A stretch of 64,000 bases of DNA, from contig NZ_SDGU01000009.1 in assembly GCF_004118635.1 (NCBI RefSeq), forward strand, positions 62,001-126,000, in the 5' to 3' direction. Shown piece by piece: positions 1 through 10,100 of the stretch. The stretch comes from Chlorobaculum sp. 24CR (GTDB taxonomy: Bacteria > Bacteroidota > Chlorobiia > Chlorobiales > Chlorobiaceae). Positions within the stretch are counted from its first letter, which is position 1, and every line of letters begins with the position of its first letter. Below the pieces are notes generated by a model. The model did no database searches and was not told where the DNA came from. It worked only from the letters and a program-made list of their open reading frames with translations. The position numbers and the translations under genes were made by a program.

Positions 1-354
1 CTCTTCGAGTTCCTCGGAGGTCGAAAAGCAGTAGTAGGCGTTCTTGTCTTCGAGCAGGCGGGTGCAGTAGTCGCGATAGATCGACAGGCGCTGCGACTGC
101 ACGTAGGGGCCGTAGTTGCCGCCGTGCATCGGGCTTTCGTCGGCGATGATGCCCGCCCATTCAAGCGTACTGATGAGGTTCTTCTCGGCATCCTCGACCC
201 TGCGACTCTGGTCGGTATCCTCGATCCTGATGACGAACTCCCCGTTCATTCTCTTGGCGAACAGATAGTTGTACAGCGCGGTGCGAAGACCGCCGACATG
301 GAGATATCCCGTGGGAGATGGGGCAAATCGCGTTCTAACCTTTTGACCGGCCAT
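1..354 (-). CDS. gltX: Glutamate--tRNA ligase, N-terminal part (cut by window edge)
   Basis: Class I aminoacyl-tRNA synthetase that charges tRNA-Glu in the cytoplasm. Only the first 118 codons lie in the window; the rest continues beyond position 1. The start is the ATG at 352-354, followed by residues reading [20 protein letters not shown]. This contains the family's N-terminal FAPSPTG segment and the HIGH-type ATP motif as HVGG (about residues 19-22), and later IRIEDTD. It is divergent from ftsH across a 327-nt gap. A non-discriminating Glu/Gln enzyme is plausible, because gatA of the amidotransferase pathway is also in this window, but that cannot be read from this fragment. Confidence 0.95.
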   Translation of the reverse strand, partial: MAGQKVRTRFAPSPTGYLHVGGLRTALYNYLFAKRMNGEFVIRIEDTDQSRRVEDAEKNLISTLEWAGIIADESPMHGGNYGPYVQSQRLSIYRDYCTRLLEDKNAYYCFSTSEELEE

Positions 355-681
355 AGTACGAAGATCCAGATTTTGTGATTTCGGCAAACTGTGACGGCCA
401 GCGAACCCGAACATTCAGGTGTTTTTGCAGCGCCGTCCAAACGCATGGAATTTAAAAAAAATCTCGCCGCATTCGGCAATCGGAAGAGAATTTGAACAAC
501 CGCGGAACAAAAAGCTCGCCTGGCGCTCGATGGGAGCCATATCTCCGGCTGCGGCAAGAAAATAACGGTTAAAAAACCTTGCAAGAGGCGGTTTGCGATA
601 AACTTTTTGGTTTCCACCATAGTTTTACTTTTAATTACTTATTATTCCGCAAGTTATCTTGCGTTACCCGAACAACTCCCG
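355..681. other. Intergenic gap between divergent gltX and ftsH
   Basis: This 327-nt gap must carry the promoters of two divergent genes. The stretch around 600-660 is AT-rich. I could not identify a convincing -35/-10 pair, a structured RNA or a small gene. The open frames across it have no family features and no ribosome binding site. A TTG at 607 extends the ftsH frame upstream, but the extension looks non-homologous. Confidence 0.5.
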
Positions 682-2664
682 ATGCAGTCAAAGAAAAGCA
701 GCGACAAGACTCCGAAAACCCGGCCCGCAAATCGATTCATGCCTCCGGCCAAAGAGTCCGGGCCTGATGGCGGTTTTTCCGGAAAAGAGGGGCGTGAGGG
801 AGGAAACTTCCCCAAATTCATCCTTTTCCTGATGCTGGCGCTGCTTGGCCTTTTCGTATTCCAGCGCTTTTTCTCAAAGGATATCTCCCCGGAAATTTCT
901 TATAACGAATACCGCGCGCTCGTCAGTGACGGCTCCCTGGCCGAAGTGACCGTCAAGACCAGTCAGGACAATTCCGCGCTCTTGACCGGCAAGCTCAAGG
1001 CTGCTGACAGCCTCCGGCTGACCAACGGTGCCACGGTGCGCTCCGAGCGCTTCATGGTGCGACTTCCGGGCTTCGACCGCGCCCAGGCCGACAGCCTCTC
1101 GGCAAGCGGCGTCCAGCTCAAGATCGCCCAGAGCAGTGACGAGTTTTCCAATATTTTGCTGCTCCTGCTGCCGTGGCTTCTTTTTGGTTTCGCCTACTTT
1201 TTCATTTTCAGGCGGATGTCGATGCAAAACGGCGCGCAGAAAAACATCTTCAGCTTCGGCAAAAGCCGCGCCAAGCTCATCAGCGAATTCGACGTCAAGG
1301 TGACCTTCAACGATGTGGCAGGCGTCGATGAGGCGGTCGAAGAGCTGAAGGAGACCGTCGAGTTCCTCATGAACCCGGAGAAGTTCCAGAAAATTGGCGG
1401 CAAGATTCCAAAAGGCGTCCTCCTGCTCGGCCCTCCCGGCACCGGCAAGACCCTGCTCGCCAAGGCGATTGCCGGTGAGGCGAAGGTGCCGTTTTTCTCG
1501 ATCTCCGGCGCGGATTTCGTCGAGATGTTCGTCGGCGTCGGCGCGGCCAGAGTACGCGATTTGTTCGAGACCGCCAAGAAAAATGCGCCGTGCATCGTCT
1601 TTGTCGATGAGATCGACGCCGTTGGCCGGAGCCGCGGCGCGGGTGTCGGCGGCGGCCACGACGAGCGCGAGCAGACGCTGAACCAGCTCCTGGTGGAGAT
1701 GGACGGTTTCACCGCCAGGGACAACGTCATTCTCATCGCCGCCACCAACCGGCCCGACGTGCTCGATACGGCGCTGTTGCGCCCCGGCAGGTTCGACCGG
1801 CAGGTGGTCATCGACAAGCCCGACATCCGGGGGCGCGAGGCGATCCTGAAGATTCACGCCCGCAACACCCCGCTCGCGAGCGACATCGATATTGCCGTCA
1901 TCGCCAAAAGCACGCCCGGCTTTTCGGGCGCCGACCTGGCCAATCTGGTTAACGAAGCGGCGCTGCTCGCGGCGCGAAAAGAGCAGACGCAGATCACTGG
2001 CGAGAATTTCGAGGAGGCGCGCGACAAGGTGCTCATGGGGCCGGAGCGGAAGAGCATGTTCATCTCCCCCGACCAGAAAAAACTCACCGCCTATCACGAG
2101 GCGGGCCACGTGATCGTCGCGAAGTTCACCAGCGGCTCCGACCCGATTCACAAGGTGACGATCATTCCTCGGGGCCGCAGCCTCGGCCAGACCGCCTACC
2201 TGCCGCTCGAAGACCGCTACACCCAGAACCGGGAGTACCTGATCGCCATGATTACCTACGCGCTTGGCGGACGGGCGGCAGAAGAGCTGATCTTCGACGA
2301 GGTGAGCACTGGCGCGGCCAACGATATAGAAAAGGCGACCGAGATCGCCCGCAAGATGGTCAAGAACTGGGGCATGAGCGACAAGCTCGGGCCGATCAAT
2401 TACGGCGACGGGCACAAGGAGGTATTCCTCGGCAAAGACTACTCGCACGTCAGGGAGTACAGCGAGGATACTGCGCTTCAGATCGATGTAGAGGTGCGCA
2501 GAATCATCACCGAATGTATGGACAATGCACGGAACATTCTGTCGTCGCACAGCCGGATACTGCACGAAATGGCTGCCCTGCTGATTGAAAAAGAGTCGCT
2601 CGATTCGGATGAAATCGACACCATCGTAGGCTCAAACGGAGCCGTGGCAGGCGCTCCGGCCTGA
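682..2664 (+). CDS. ftsH: ATP-dependent zinc metalloprotease FtsH
   Basis: Membrane-anchored AAA+ protease that degrades unassembled or damaged membrane and regulatory proteins. The 660-aa product has a basic, hydrophilic N-terminus, a first membrane helix (about 45-65), an extracytoplasmic domain and a second helix (about 155-175). The AAA module follows, with Walker A GPPGTGKT (about 250-257), Walker B VDEID and the arginine-finger region. The M41 protease domain carries the zinc motif HEAGH (about 472-476). I chose the ATG at 682; a TTG at 607 would add 25 residues without family resemblance. FtsH is often multi-copy in this lineage, so which paralogue this is cannot be told here. Confidence 0.96.
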   Translation: MQSKKSSDKTPKTRPANRFMPPAKESGPDGGFSGKEGREGGNFPKFILFLMLALLGLFVFQRFFSKDISPEISYNEYRALVSDGSLAEVTVKTSQDNSALLTGKLKAADSLRLTNGATVRSERFMVRLPGFDRAQADSLSASGVQLKIAQSSDEFSNILLLLLPWLLFGFAYFFIFRRMSMQNGAQKNIFSFGKSRAKLISEFDVKVTFNDVAGVDEAVEELKETVEFLMNPEKFQKIGGKIPKGVLLLGPPGTGKTLLAKAIAGEAKVPFFSISGADFVEMFVGVGAARVRDLFETAKKNAPCIVFVDEIDAVGRSRGAGVGGGHDEREQTLNQLLVEMDGFTARDNVILIAATNRPDVLDTALLRPGRFDRQVVIDKPDIRGREAILKIHARNTPLASDIDIAVIAKSTPGFSGADLANLVNEAALLAARKEQTQITGENFEEARDKVLMGPERKSMFISPDQKKLTAYHEAGHVIVAKFTSGSDPIHKVTIIPRGRSLGQTAYLPLEDRYTQNREYLIAMITYALGGRAAEELIFDEVSTGAANDIEKATEIARKMVKNWGMSDKLGPINYGDGHKEVFLGKDYSHVREYSEDTALQIDVEVRRIITECMDNARNILSSHSRILHEMAALLIEKESLDSDEIDTIVGSNGAVAGAPA

Positions 2665-2708
2665 GTGACGCTGAAAAGGCCATAACGGAACATTATTCGG
2701 AAAGCATC

Positions 2709-3071
2709 ATGCAGTATCTCATTCTGTTCGTCACGGGACTTGCCGCCGGGTTGCTCTCCGGCATGTTCGGCGTCGGCGGCGGCGTGATTATCGTTCCGGC
2801 GCTGGTGTTCTTTTTTGGCATGACCCAGCAAACCGCCAGCGCAACCTCGCTCATCGCCCTGTTGCTGCCGGTCGGGCTGCTCGGAGTTTATGAATATTAC
2901 CGTTCAGGAAACATTTCGGTCGAACACGTCTGGTTCGGCCTGACCGTAGCGCTGGGACTTTTTGCCGGAGCTTTTTTCGGAGCACTGATAGCCATTGAAC
3001 TCTCAAGTGACCTTCTGAGACGGATGTTCGCTGTTTTTCTTGTATTAGTAGCAATACGCCTTTGGTATTAA
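2709..3071 (+). CDS. TSUP (TauE/SafE) family membrane protein, half-size
   Basis: Predicted inner-membrane permease of the TauE/SafE sulfite/sulfonate exporter family. The 120-aa product has about four hydrophobic segments. The N-terminal signature GLLSGMFGVGGG (about residues 14-25) matches the start of one TSUP repeat. Typical members are about 250 aa with two such repeats, so this encodes a single repeat and would have to dimerise or pair with a second half-protein. It follows ftsH by 44 nt on the same strand and ends 42 nt before the HU-type gene. The substrate is unknown; sulfur oxyanion export would suit a sulfur-oxidising phototroph but is inference. Confidence 0.8.
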   Translation: MQYLILFVTGLAAGLLSGMFGVGGGVIIVPALVFFFGMTQQTASATSLIALLLPVGLLGVYEYYRSGNISVEHVWFGLTVALGLFAGAFFGALIAIELSSDLLRRMFAVFLVLVAIRLWY

Positions 3072-3113
3072 CCAAGCAGTACGGGCAAACCTATAACTCA
3101 AGCACACACCACC

Positions 3114-3419
3114 ATGGGACAGACAACCACCAAAGCCGACCTGGTGAACGTTATCGCCCAGCGCACCGGTCTGACCAAAAACGAAACCGAAGCGGTCGTT
3201 GACAGCCTCTTTGAAAGCATCATCGACTCGCTGAAAGCTGGGAAACGGATTGAAATCCGTGGATTCGGATCATTCAACATCCGCTACAAAAATCTCCGGC
3301 AGGCACGGAATCCCCGGACGGGCGAGAAGGTGACCGTCGAGCCAAAAAACGTGCCGACCTTCAAAATCTCCAAAGAGTTCAAGCACGCGGTCAGCGAAAG
3401 CCTGAAAGCAGAGGAGTAA
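3114..3419 (+). CDS. HU/IHF family DNA-bending protein
   Basis: Small histone-like protein of 101 aa that bends and compacts DNA. The order of features is typical: an N-terminal helical dimerisation part beginning with TKADLVNVIAQRTGL, then the GFGSF motif (about residues 47-51) that begins the beta-arm, and RNPRTGE at the arm tip, where the proline intercalates into DNA. The tail after the arm is slightly longer than in classical HU. It follows the TSUP gene closely and may be co-transcribed with it. Sequence alone cannot decide whether it acts as HU or as an IHF subunit. Confidence 0.93.
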   Translation: MGQTTTKADLVNVIAQRTGLTKNETEAVVDSLFESIIDSLKAGKRIEIRGFGSFNIRYKNLRQARNPRTGEKVTVEPKNVPTFKISKEFKHAVSESLKAEE

Positions 3420-3593
3420 AGCTCCCGGCGGCTTCCCTGAAAGGCGTTCTCTTTTGCAGGACAAAATGCCTGCGCGCAAAAAGGGAGGAAATTGTTTCAG
3501 GATAACTGCGGAATGGAGGCGGAATGGAGAGCCTCAGTCACTCTTGTCGTTGAGTACCGGATGAGAGTGACTTCTCGGCTTCCGGATTTCGCG

Positions 3594-3621
3594 CCTGCCG
3601 TTTGCTTTTCTGAACGGCAGG
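3594..3621. terminator. Hairpin between HU gene and nhaD-like gene
   Basis: A 9-bp perfect stem, CCTGCCGTT paired with AACGGCAGG, encloses a 10-nt loop at the convergent ends of the HU-type gene (plus) and the antiporter gene (minus). There is no long U run on either strand, so this is a weak intrinsic terminator candidate or a 3'-end structure. Confidence 0.45.
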
Positions 3622-3634
3622 TCGCGCGGCTCGA

Positions 3635-5077
3635 TTACCAGTGGAACAGAATAAACCAGATGACGCCGAAGACCGGCAGCAGCACCGGAATAGAATAGCG
3701 GTAAATATATTCCACGAAAGAGGGTACGTCGGCCTCAGTCTGTTCGGCGATGTTCTTGACCATGAAGTTCGGCGCGTTGCCGATATAGGTCATCGCGCCA
3801 AAAAAGACCGCCGCCACCGAAATGGCCATCAGATACAGCCTCGAAGATACGTCACCGGCAACCGGTGAGTCCATGCCCCAGGCAAACTTCACGACATCCG
3901 CAATGCTGTTGGAATCGAGACCGAACTTGCCGAGCGCTCCGGCCAGGAAGTTCAGATAGGTCGGAGCATTGTCAAGCACTCCCGACAGGATTCCGGTGAA
4001 CCAGTAGAACTTCGTAACCGTGAAATCGGCTGCGTGAGACTGCGCATAAGCGCCGATAAGCTGGAGCGCGGGGATCATGGTGGCGAAAATGCCAACAAAC
4101 AGGAACGCGACCTCCCTGATCGGCTCGAAGTTGAACTCGTTGCCCCCGAGAGCGTCCTGATTGGCCGTCTTGTAAGCCACCACCGCAATGGTCAGCATAA
4201 TGACCTCCCTGATGCCGAACGGCACATGCAGCATCTCCTGAAGACTCGGAAACCCTTCAATCACGGCGGGATCGAGAAAGATCGACCCGATAAGGGGAAT
4301 CAGGTAGAGGAAATTCCTGCGGCCGATCAGCGTGATGCGGCCAGAATAGTCCAGATCAGCCTCGCTTCGCCCGGCTTTCACATCGAACGCCAGAAAAATG
4401 GCAACCAGAAGGAGAACCGTCAACAGCCATGGCAGCCAGAGATGCTGAAACACCCAGAAAAACGGCACCCCGCGCAGAAAGCCGAGAAAAAGCGGTGGAT
4501 CCCCGATAGGGGTCAACGCACCGCCGATATTGCTGACGATGAAGATGAAAAAGACGATATGGAACGGCTTCAGACGGCCCTCGTTGACTCTGAGATAGGG
4601 CCGGATCAGGAGCATCGACGCGCCAGTCGTGCCGACGACGTTGGCGAGCACCGCGCCAAACAGGAGCAGAATCGCATTGAGCACCGGCGTCCCCCGCCGT
4701 TCGATCTTGACGAGGATGCCTCCCGCCACGACAAAAAGCGAGGCGATCAGCACGATGAAGGAGATGTACTCTTCAAGGGTGTGCAGCAGCATGTGCCCGC
4801 CGTGCTCTACCATGAATGCGTACCAGAGCGTAACGGAAGCGCCGAGAACGATCGAGACCTTCTGGTAGTGGTGTTCCCAGAATCTCGGATAGAAGAGCGG
4901 GCCAGTGGCGATCATCAGAAGCAGCAGCACAAAGGGCGACGCCAGCCAGACCGGAGGCAGGGAGGCATGCCCCCCGCCCCCGGATGCGCAAAACGCCACG
5001 GAGGGTACGGCGAAAGAGAAGATCAGCGTTGCCGCCGCTGCTGCGCTATGTTTCAACAAACCAGAGTAATGCTTCAT
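3635..5077 (-). CDS. nhaD: NhaD-type sodium:proton antiporter (IT superfamily)
   Basis: Inner-membrane secondary transporter of 480 aa, predicted to exchange Na+ for H+ and so support ion homeostasis. After a signal-like N-terminal segment (to about residue 30), roughly 12 hydrophobic helices follow. Conserved loops include NVVGTTGASMLLIRP, GGALTPIGDPPLF, SGVLDNAPTYLNF and YIGNAPNFMVK. The paired ion-binding motifs of the family (TPIGDPP and DNAPT) are both intact. The gene is convergent with the HU gene, and apt lies 23 nt upstream on the same strand. Related ArsB or citrate transporters share the fold, but the motif set favours NhaD. Confidence 0.85.
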   Translation of the reverse strand: MKHYSGLLKHSAAAAATLIFSFAVPSVAFCASGGGGHASLPPVWLASPFVLLLLMIATGPLFYPRFWEHHYQKVSIVLGASVTLWYAFMVEHGGHMLLHTLEEYISFIVLIASLFVVAGGILVKIERRGTPVLNAILLLFGAVLANVVGTTGASMLLIRPYLRVNEGRLKPFHIVFFIFIVSNIGGALTPIGDPPLFLGFLRGVPFFWVFQHLWLPWLLTVLLLVAIFLAFDVKAGRSEADLDYSGRITLIGRRNFLYLIPLIGSIFLDPAVIEGFPSLQEMLHVPFGIREVIMLTIAVVAYKTANQDALGGNEFNFEPIREVAFLFVGIFATMIPALQLIGAYAQSHAADFTVTKFYWFTGILSGVLDNAPTYLNFLAGALGKFGLDSNSIADVVKFAWGMDSPVAGDVSSRLYLMAISVAAVFFGAMTYIGNAPNFMVKNIAEQTEADVPSFVEYIYRYSIPVLLPVFGVIWFILFHW

Positions 5078-5100
5078 AAGAATCGGAGTTCAAAGGCGTG

Positions 5101-5634
5101 TCAATCGCCTTCAAATTCCGTAAGGGAGTAGATGTTATAGCCTTTTTCACGAATTTTCTTTTCACCGCCGATATCGGGCAGATTGACGATGAAGGCCATG
5201 CCGGCCACAACGCCACCCAGCTTCTCGACCAATCCCGCGGCGGCAAGAGCCGTTCCGCCCGTGGCCAGCAGGTCATCGACCAGAAGAACGCGCTGCCCTT
5301 CAACCAGGGAATCGGTATGCATCTCGATCTTGTCGGTACCATACTCGAGTTCGTATTCGAGCTGCACCACATCAGCCGGAAGCTTTCCCGGCTTACGGAC
5401 CGGCACGAACCCCTTGCCGAGCGTGTAGGAGAGAGCTCCGCCAAGAATGAAGCCCCTGGCTTCGATACCCACGATCACATCGAAATCGACGCCGTTGGAC
5501 AGATAGTGCTGGGTCATGTTGTCGATCACCAGGCGGAAACCGACCGGATCCTTGATAAGGGTGGTGATGTCGCGGAACATGATCCCTTTTTTCGGATAAT
5601 CGGGAACAGTGCGAATTCTGGATTTGATGGGCAT
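5101..5634 (-). CDS. apt: Adenine phosphoribosyltransferase
   Basis: Purine salvage enzyme of 177 aa making AMP and pyrophosphate from adenine and PRPP in the cytoplasm. The PRPP-binding motif VLLVDDLLATGGT lies at about residues 116-128, and the N-terminal segment with KKGIMFRDIT is typical of Apt. The length matches the family. It ends 23 nt before the nhaD-type gene on the same strand, so the two could share a transcript although their functions are unrelated. It lies downstream of mtaB, separated by 93 nt. Confidence 0.96.
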   Translation of the reverse strand: MPIKSRIRTVPDYPKKGIMFRDITTLIKDPVGFRLVIDNMTQHYLSNGVDFDVIVGIEARGFILGGALSYTLGKGFVPVRKPGKLPADVVQLEYELEYGTDKIEMHTDSLVEGQRVLLVDDLLATGGTALAAAGLVEKLGGVVAGMAFIVNLPDIGGEKKIREKGYNIYSLTEFEGD

Positions 5635-5727
5635 TGCTCTTGAGATTTTACGGTATTGATGAAAACTGCCGGATACCGGGCCTCTCCGACGCTGCGCTCC
5701 GGAAAGACGCCTTCTGCTTGCAGAAAT

Positions 5728-7080
5728 TCAAGATAAGAGTCTGCCCTTTAAATGCAAACCCTCTCCGAAGCCGTCGATGATCACCTCCCGCATCCGACCT
5801 CTCAAATCCCCGGCACCGGCTTCCGCGCCTGTTTCGACGCTCACCCGGAGGTAATTTTCGCTGTAACCGCTCCATTGCACCATTCCACCGGCAAGCGCCA
5901 CTGACTCCTCGAACAGCACCTTCAGGCGACGGCCGATGAACGTTTCGGCAAAACGGCACCCGATCCGCTCGCCGATCGCGCCGAGCCGGGCCGCTCTCGC
6001 CGACGCTTCGGCGGAGGGTATGCGAACCAGCCTCTTTTCGGCGATCTGCGCGAAAAGCCGGGTGCCCGGCCTCGGCGAACAGGTAAACACATGCAGATAA
6101 GCCACCGGTAACGCCTCGATAAAACGGCACATTTCCTCGAACTCCTCGTCGCTCTCGCCGGGATAGCTGACCATCACATCCGCGCCGATGGCGCAATCCC
6201 TGATCGACGAGACCGCCCTGTCGAGGCGTTCGCGATAGAACGCCGTATCGTAATGCCGCCCCATCGACCGCAGCACCTTGTCGGAACCGCTCTGCAACGG
6301 CAGGTGGAAGTGCGGCATGATCTTGCCTGAACTCGCGACCAGGTCGATGAGTTCGTCGTCGAGCAGTTGCGGCTCGACCGAGCTGACGCGAATCCGGCTG
6401 ACATCGATAGCTTCGAGACGCCTGAGCAGAGCAACGAGCCGGATATCGCCATCACGGTAATCGGCGATGTTGATGCCGGTCAGCACGATTTCGCTATAAC
6501 CGGCATCGGCAATTTTTCGCGCCCTGTCGAGCACCTGCGAAAACGGCACCGAGCGTGAACGCCCCCGCGCCAGAGGAATAGAACAATAGGCGCAACCAAA
6601 ACTGCAACCATCCTGAATTTTCAGAAACGCCCTCGTTCTTCCCTTTTCAGGTTGAGAAAGCATCGAACAGGCCGGATGGGCGGTTTTGGCCTCATCAGGC
6701 GGAGAGACCTTTATCAAAGGCGCAGGATTATCCAGAGACAACTTATAACGATAAGAAGCGATCTCGAACTTGTCGGTTGTGCCAAGCACGAATGAAACAC
6801 CCTCAATAGCAGCAATCCGTTCCGGATCGAGCTGGGCGTAGCAACCAATCACCCCTACCCTGCTTCCCGGATTATTTCTTATGATTTTGCGTATCTGTTG
6901 CCTCGACTTCCTCTCAGCCTCGCCGGTAACAGCGCAGGTATGAATGATAATAACATCCGCCCTGTCATCGATGGCGTTCAGATGCCAGCCTTCAGACAAC
7001 AACATATCGACTATAGAAGACGTTTCGGCATAATTCACTTTACACCCAAGAGTTACAGCAGCAACACTTTTCTGTTTCAT
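5728..7080 (-). CDS. mtaB: tRNA (N6-L-threonylcarbamoyladenosine(37)-C2)-methylthiotransferase MtaB
   Basis: Radical SAM enzyme that adds a methylthio group to t6A37 in ANN-decoding tRNAs. The 450-aa protein has the N-terminal methylthiotransferase domain with cluster cysteines near C13, C49 and C80. The radical SAM motif CSFGCAYC follows (C159, C163, C166), and a C-terminal TRAM-like region is present. LGCKVN at the N-terminus and the absence of the MiaB-style GCQMN favour MtaB over MiaB or RimO. I start at the ATG at 7078-7080; an in-frame extension to 7143 through MNKITCF is possible but has no support. The upstream region is AT-rich and shared with a divergent gene. Confidence 0.9.
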   Translation of the reverse strand: MKQKSVAAVTLGCKVNYAETSSIVDMLLSEGWHLNAIDDRADVIIIHTCAVTGEAERKSRQQIRKIIRNNPGSRVGVIGCYAQLDPERIAAIEGVSFVLGTTDKFEIASYRYKLSLDNPAPLIKVSPPDEAKTAHPACSMLSQPEKGRTRAFLKIQDGCSFGCAYCSIPLARGRSRSVPFSQVLDRARKIADAGYSEIVLTGINIADYRDGDIRLVALLRRLEAIDVSRIRVSSVEPQLLDDELIDLVASSGKIMPHFHLPLQSGSDKVLRSMGRHYDTAFYRERLDRAVSSIRDCAIGADVMVSYPGESDEEFEEMCRFIEALPVAYLHVFTCSPRPGTRLFAQIAEKRLVRIPSAEASARAARLGAIGERIGCRFAETFIGRRLKVLFEESVALAGGMVQWSGYSENYLRVSVETGAEAGAGDLRGRMREVIIDGFGEGLHLKGRLLS

Positions 7081-7286
7081 AAAACATGTAATTTTGTTCA
7101 TCAATGAAATAATAATACTCACTACACTGCAAGTTAAACGCAAAACTTATATACATCTGAAATACAGCGCTTATATTTTGAATTTAAAAAAAGAGATATT
7201 TTTTTTTATTGCACTATTGCAGATAAACCTGTTATATTTCTTTCGTCTTATAAGTATACTTATTACACAAGCAAATAGTGAATACC

Positions 7287-7733
7287 ATGAGAAAAGAATC
7301 CGCTCCGGACAAATTTGATCTGTACATTCTCAATGTCGATGAATTCAAGGCACTGAATGAGCAGAAAAATGAACTGAAGGAAAAAATTACCGAGTTACAG
7401 CGTCAGTTCGAGGAAAGCATTCAGCCTTACGAAACCGAACTGAATGTTATCATCAAAAAGCTCGAAAACAACCTTTCGAAAATGGAAGGTACTGCTCCAG
7501 CCAAAACAGGAACCACCAAATTCGGGCGTGGAAAGCTCGGCATATCGATCAAAACTCTGCTTCAGGCCAATCCCGACAAGGCATTCAAACCACGTGAAAT
7601 CGCGGCAGCTCTTCAGACCAAAGGCACCGCTGTCAGCCTGTGGTTCAACAAGTATGGCAACCAGGATCCGGAAATCGAACGCATTCCCGTTGGCGAAGGC
7701 GGCAAACGCTTCATCTATCAGATCAAAAGGTGA
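7287..7733 (+). CDS. Unrecognised coiled-coil / winged-helix-like protein
   Basis: I do not recognise this family. The product is 148 aa from ATG 7287, or 151 aa from GTG 7278. An N-terminal half rich in K, E and Q (about 20-65, including LNEQKNELKEKITELQRQ) looks like a coiled coil. After a short linker, a basic C-terminal half (about 80-148) resembles a small winged-helix domain: helices around IKTLLQANPDK and PREIAAALQ, then a hairpin-like ERIPVGEGGKRFIYQI. A DNA-binding or nucleoid role is only inference. It sits alone in an AT-rich gap, divergent from mtaB and followed by a strong terminator, which suggests its own transcript. Confidence 0.75.
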   Translation: MRKESAPDKFDLYILNVDEFKALNEQKNELKEKITELQRQFEESIQPYETELNVIIKKLENNLSKMEGTAPAKTGTTKFGRGKLGISIKTLLQANPDKAFKPREIAAALQTKGTAVSLWFNKYGNQDPEIERIPVGEGGKRFIYQIKR

Positions 7734-7770
7734 TCGAAAAAACCGATCCAAATCACACGGTTTTCCTGAC

Positions 7771-7803
7771 AAAAAAGGCCTGTCCGAACGACGGCCTTTT
7801 TTG
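7771..7803. terminator. Bidirectional rho-independent terminator
   Basis: The stem AAAAAAGGCC / GGCCTTTTTT with a 12-nt loop lies between the convergent 148-aa gene (plus) and rodA (minus). The A run and T run flank the GC stem symmetrically, so it can end transcription from both sides. Confidence 0.85.
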
Positions 7804-7826
7804 TTTTTCATCACTTCCCTCTCATT

Positions 7827-9056
7827 TCAATACCCGATATGCCTGCGGTTTTTCGAAAAATTCATCGCCAGACCGACCATCATCATATTAGCGACCAGAG
7901 ACGAACCCCCGTATGAAATAAACGGAAGGGGTACGCCAATAACAGGCATCACGCCAATGGTCATGCCGACATTGATAATCACATGGGTCAGGAGCAACGA
8001 GGCATAGCCGACAAGCATCAGTTCGACAAAGCGGTTTTTGATGGCTCCAACCATCCAGATCAGGCGAAGCGCAAGCGCCAGAAAAAAGAGCAGTAACAAG
8101 GTTGAACCAAAAAAACCGAGTTCTTCGGCAATCACGCAGAAAATAAAGTCGGTCCACTGCGCGGGAATATATCGAAGCTGCGTCTGGGTGCCGTGAAGAA
8201 ATCCCTTGCCAAAAATCCCGCCCGAGGCAATGGCGATTTTTGCCTGAAGCGCATTGTAACCCGCGCCCTGCGGGTCGGCTGTCGGGTCGAGAAATATTTG
8301 TATTCTCTTGATCTGGTGAGGCTTGAGAATAATCGAGGTAAACTTCCAGGTCAGCAATCCGCCCAACAAACCACCACCGGTAACGAGCAACTGGTGGATA
8401 TAAAACTTTTTCCTGAGCAGAACAAACATGACCATCGAAAGAACAGCGATGGTGGCAAGAATGGTAAAATTGAAAAAACCCGAAAGCATCAAGGCCACCG
8501 GAACCACCGCAAGCAAAATATAATAGAGTTCGAAACCGGCGAGGACGATCATAGGAACGATAAATGACAGACAGGTCAGGGTCGTGCCCATATCCGGCTG
8601 AAGCATGATAAGGCCGGCAGGAATCAGCGCAAGAGCGAGCGCTTTACCGAGGTCCATCATGTTGCCAATATCGGTCTGGTCATCGGACAGAAACCTCGCC
8701 ATCGCGATGATGGTAAACATTTTGGTGAGTTCGGAGGGCTGAAAACTGAACATGCCGAAACGCACCCAGCTCGTAGCTCCAGCCACCTTTTTTCCAAAAA
8801 CAAGCACCGCGATCAAGAGAATGATACCTGCCGCATACATGATGTAGGCGTTATCCTTTATGATGCGATAATCCATAAAGTATATAATGGAGGCCGCGAC
8901 GGCTCCGGTCACAGCCCAGGAGAGCTGCTTGTAAAAGAGAGAAACCGATTCGGCAGAACCGTTGGTGGCGCTGAATACAGCCATAAGCCCCATGATGATC
9001 AACCCCGCCGTGGGCACCAGAAGCCACAATTGATCGAGTTTATTGTACTTTTCCAT
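7827..9056 (-). CDS. rodA: Rod shape-determining protein RodA (SEDS glycosyltransferase)
   Basis: Polytopic membrane peptidoglycan polymerase (SEDS family) that builds the lateral wall together with a class B PBP, using lipid II. The 409-aa protein has about ten hydrophobic segments. It carries SEDS-type loops including [14 protein letters not shown] (about 105-118) and LQPDMGTTL, plus the C-terminal [13 protein letters not shown] motif. I used the ATG at 9054-9056; a GTG sits directly in front of it. RodA and FtsW are close relatives. The short N-terminus and QPSEL context fit RodA, but FtsW cannot be strictly excluded. Confidence 0.9.
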   Translation of the reverse strand: MEKYNKLDQLWLLVPTAGLIIMGLMAVFSATNGSAESVSLFYKQLSWAVTGAVAASIIYFMDYRIIKDNAYIMYAAGIILLIAVLVFGKKVAGATSWVRFGMFSFQPSELTKMFTIIAMARFLSDDQTDIGNMMDLGKALALALIPAGLIMLQPDMGTTLTCLSFIVPMIVLAGFELYYILLAVVPVALMLSGFFNFTILATIAVLSMVMFVLLRKKFYIHQLLVTGGGLLGGLLTWKFTSIILKPHQIKRIQIFLDPTADPQGAGYNALQAKIAIASGGIFGKGFLHGTQTQLRYIPAQWTDFIFCVIAEELGFFGSTLLLLFFLALALRLIWMVGAIKNRFVELMLVGYASLLLTHVIINVGMTIGVMPVIGVPLPFISYGGSSLVANMMMVGLAMNFSKNRRHIGY

Positions 9057-9175
9057 CACTTGTCCGTAAAGAGGAGAGAGATCATGTTATCTTGCCGGTA
9101 AACAACTTTAAAAATCGCCGGAACAACCATTCACGCCTGCTCCGGCTGCGAAATCATAGAAGAAAAACCACCACA

Positions 9176-10093
9176 GTGCAACCACCACCATTCTCCTGCG
9201 GCCATGTCGCTTTTGTCGGCGCGCCGAATGCCGGCAAATCGACTCTGCTGAACCGGCTGCTCGATCACAAGCTATCGATTGTCACCCCAAAACCGCAAAC
9301 GACTCGCAAAAAAATTACCGGCATCTATCACGACAGCCGAAGCCAGATCATCATTCTCGACACGCCCGGCATCATGGAGCCGCAGCAATCGCTGCACGAG
9401 TCGATGCTCGAAATCACCCGGCGCTCGCTCCGGGAGTCGGATGTCATTGTGGCGCTCATCCCGTTCCGGAAAGGCGACGAACCCTTTGACCGGCAGTTCG
9501 CCAGCGAACTGATCGACGAGTGGGTGCGCCCTGCCGGAAAGCCCTTCGTCATCGCCCTGAACAAAGCCGACCTGGTAACGGAAGAGAGCGTCCGCGAGGT
9601 GCAGGCGGAGATCATGAGCGCGTACAAGCCCGTGGCGACGCTCGCCCTTTCGGCCCTCACCGGCGGCAACATTCCGGAGCTGGTCGAGCTGCTCAGGCCG
9701 CTCCTGCCGCTCGACGAACCGCTCTGGCCGGACGACATCCTCAGCACCGAGCCGGAACGCTTCTTTGTCGGCGAGATCATTCGCGAAAAAATCTTTCTGC
9801 AATACGGACGCGAAATTCCCTACTCCACCGAAGTGGTCATCGACGAATTCAAGGAGCAGCACGAAAACGACCCGACCCGCAAAGAGCTGATCCGCTGTTC
9901 GGTCATCGTCGAGCGCAACAGCCAGAAGCAGATCATCGTCGGCCAGAAAGGCTCGGCCATCAAAAAACTCGGCCAGGCCGCCCGCAAGGAGATCGAAGAG
10001 CTCCTCGACCGCCCGGTGTACCTCGAAATCTTCGTAAAGATCAGACCAGACTGGCGCAAAAAAAAGAACCTTCTGAAGAGTTACGGCTACTGA
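9176..10093 (+). CDS. era: GTPase Era
   Basis: Ribosome-assembly GTPase binding the 3' end of 16S rRNA. From GTG 9176 the protein has 305 aa, the usual Era length. G1 is GAPNAGKS (about 15-22), G3 is DTPG, G4 is NKAD, and a C-terminal KH domain contains [12 protein letters not shown]. The frame is open upstream to a TTG at 9092, but that would add 28 basic residues outside the family. An ATG at 9084 lies behind a good purine-rich site but closes after five codons. The start is therefore the uncertain point. A 9-nt-period repeat begins 7 nt after the stop. Confidence 0.93.
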   Translation: MQPPPFSCGHVAFVGAPNAGKSTLLNRLLDHKLSIVTPKPQTTRKKITGIYHDSRSQIIILDTPGIMEPQQSLHESMLEITRRSLRESDVIVALIPFRKGDEPFDRQFASELIDEWVRPAGKPFVIALNKADLVTEESVREVQAEIMSAYKPVATLALSALTGGNIPELVELLRPLLPLDEPLWPDDILSTEPERFFVGEIIREKIFLQYGREIPYSTEVVIDEFKEQHENDPTRKELIRCSVIVERNSQKQIIVGQKGSAIKKLGQAARKEIEELLDRPVYLEIFVKIRPDWRKKKNLLKSYGY

Positions 10094-10100
10094 AAGAATA

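Noticed and set aside
607-681. TTG start extending ftsH by 25 residues
   Set aside because: The extra residues have no likeness to FtsH N-termini, and the 682 ATG gives a normal protein.
874-2565. 563-codon open frame antisense to ftsH
   Set aside because: Shadow of the ftsH codon bias; no domain or ribosome site.
9084-9101. ATG with a good purine-rich site just before era
   Set aside because: The frame stops after five codons. It could be a leader peptide but nothing else supports it.
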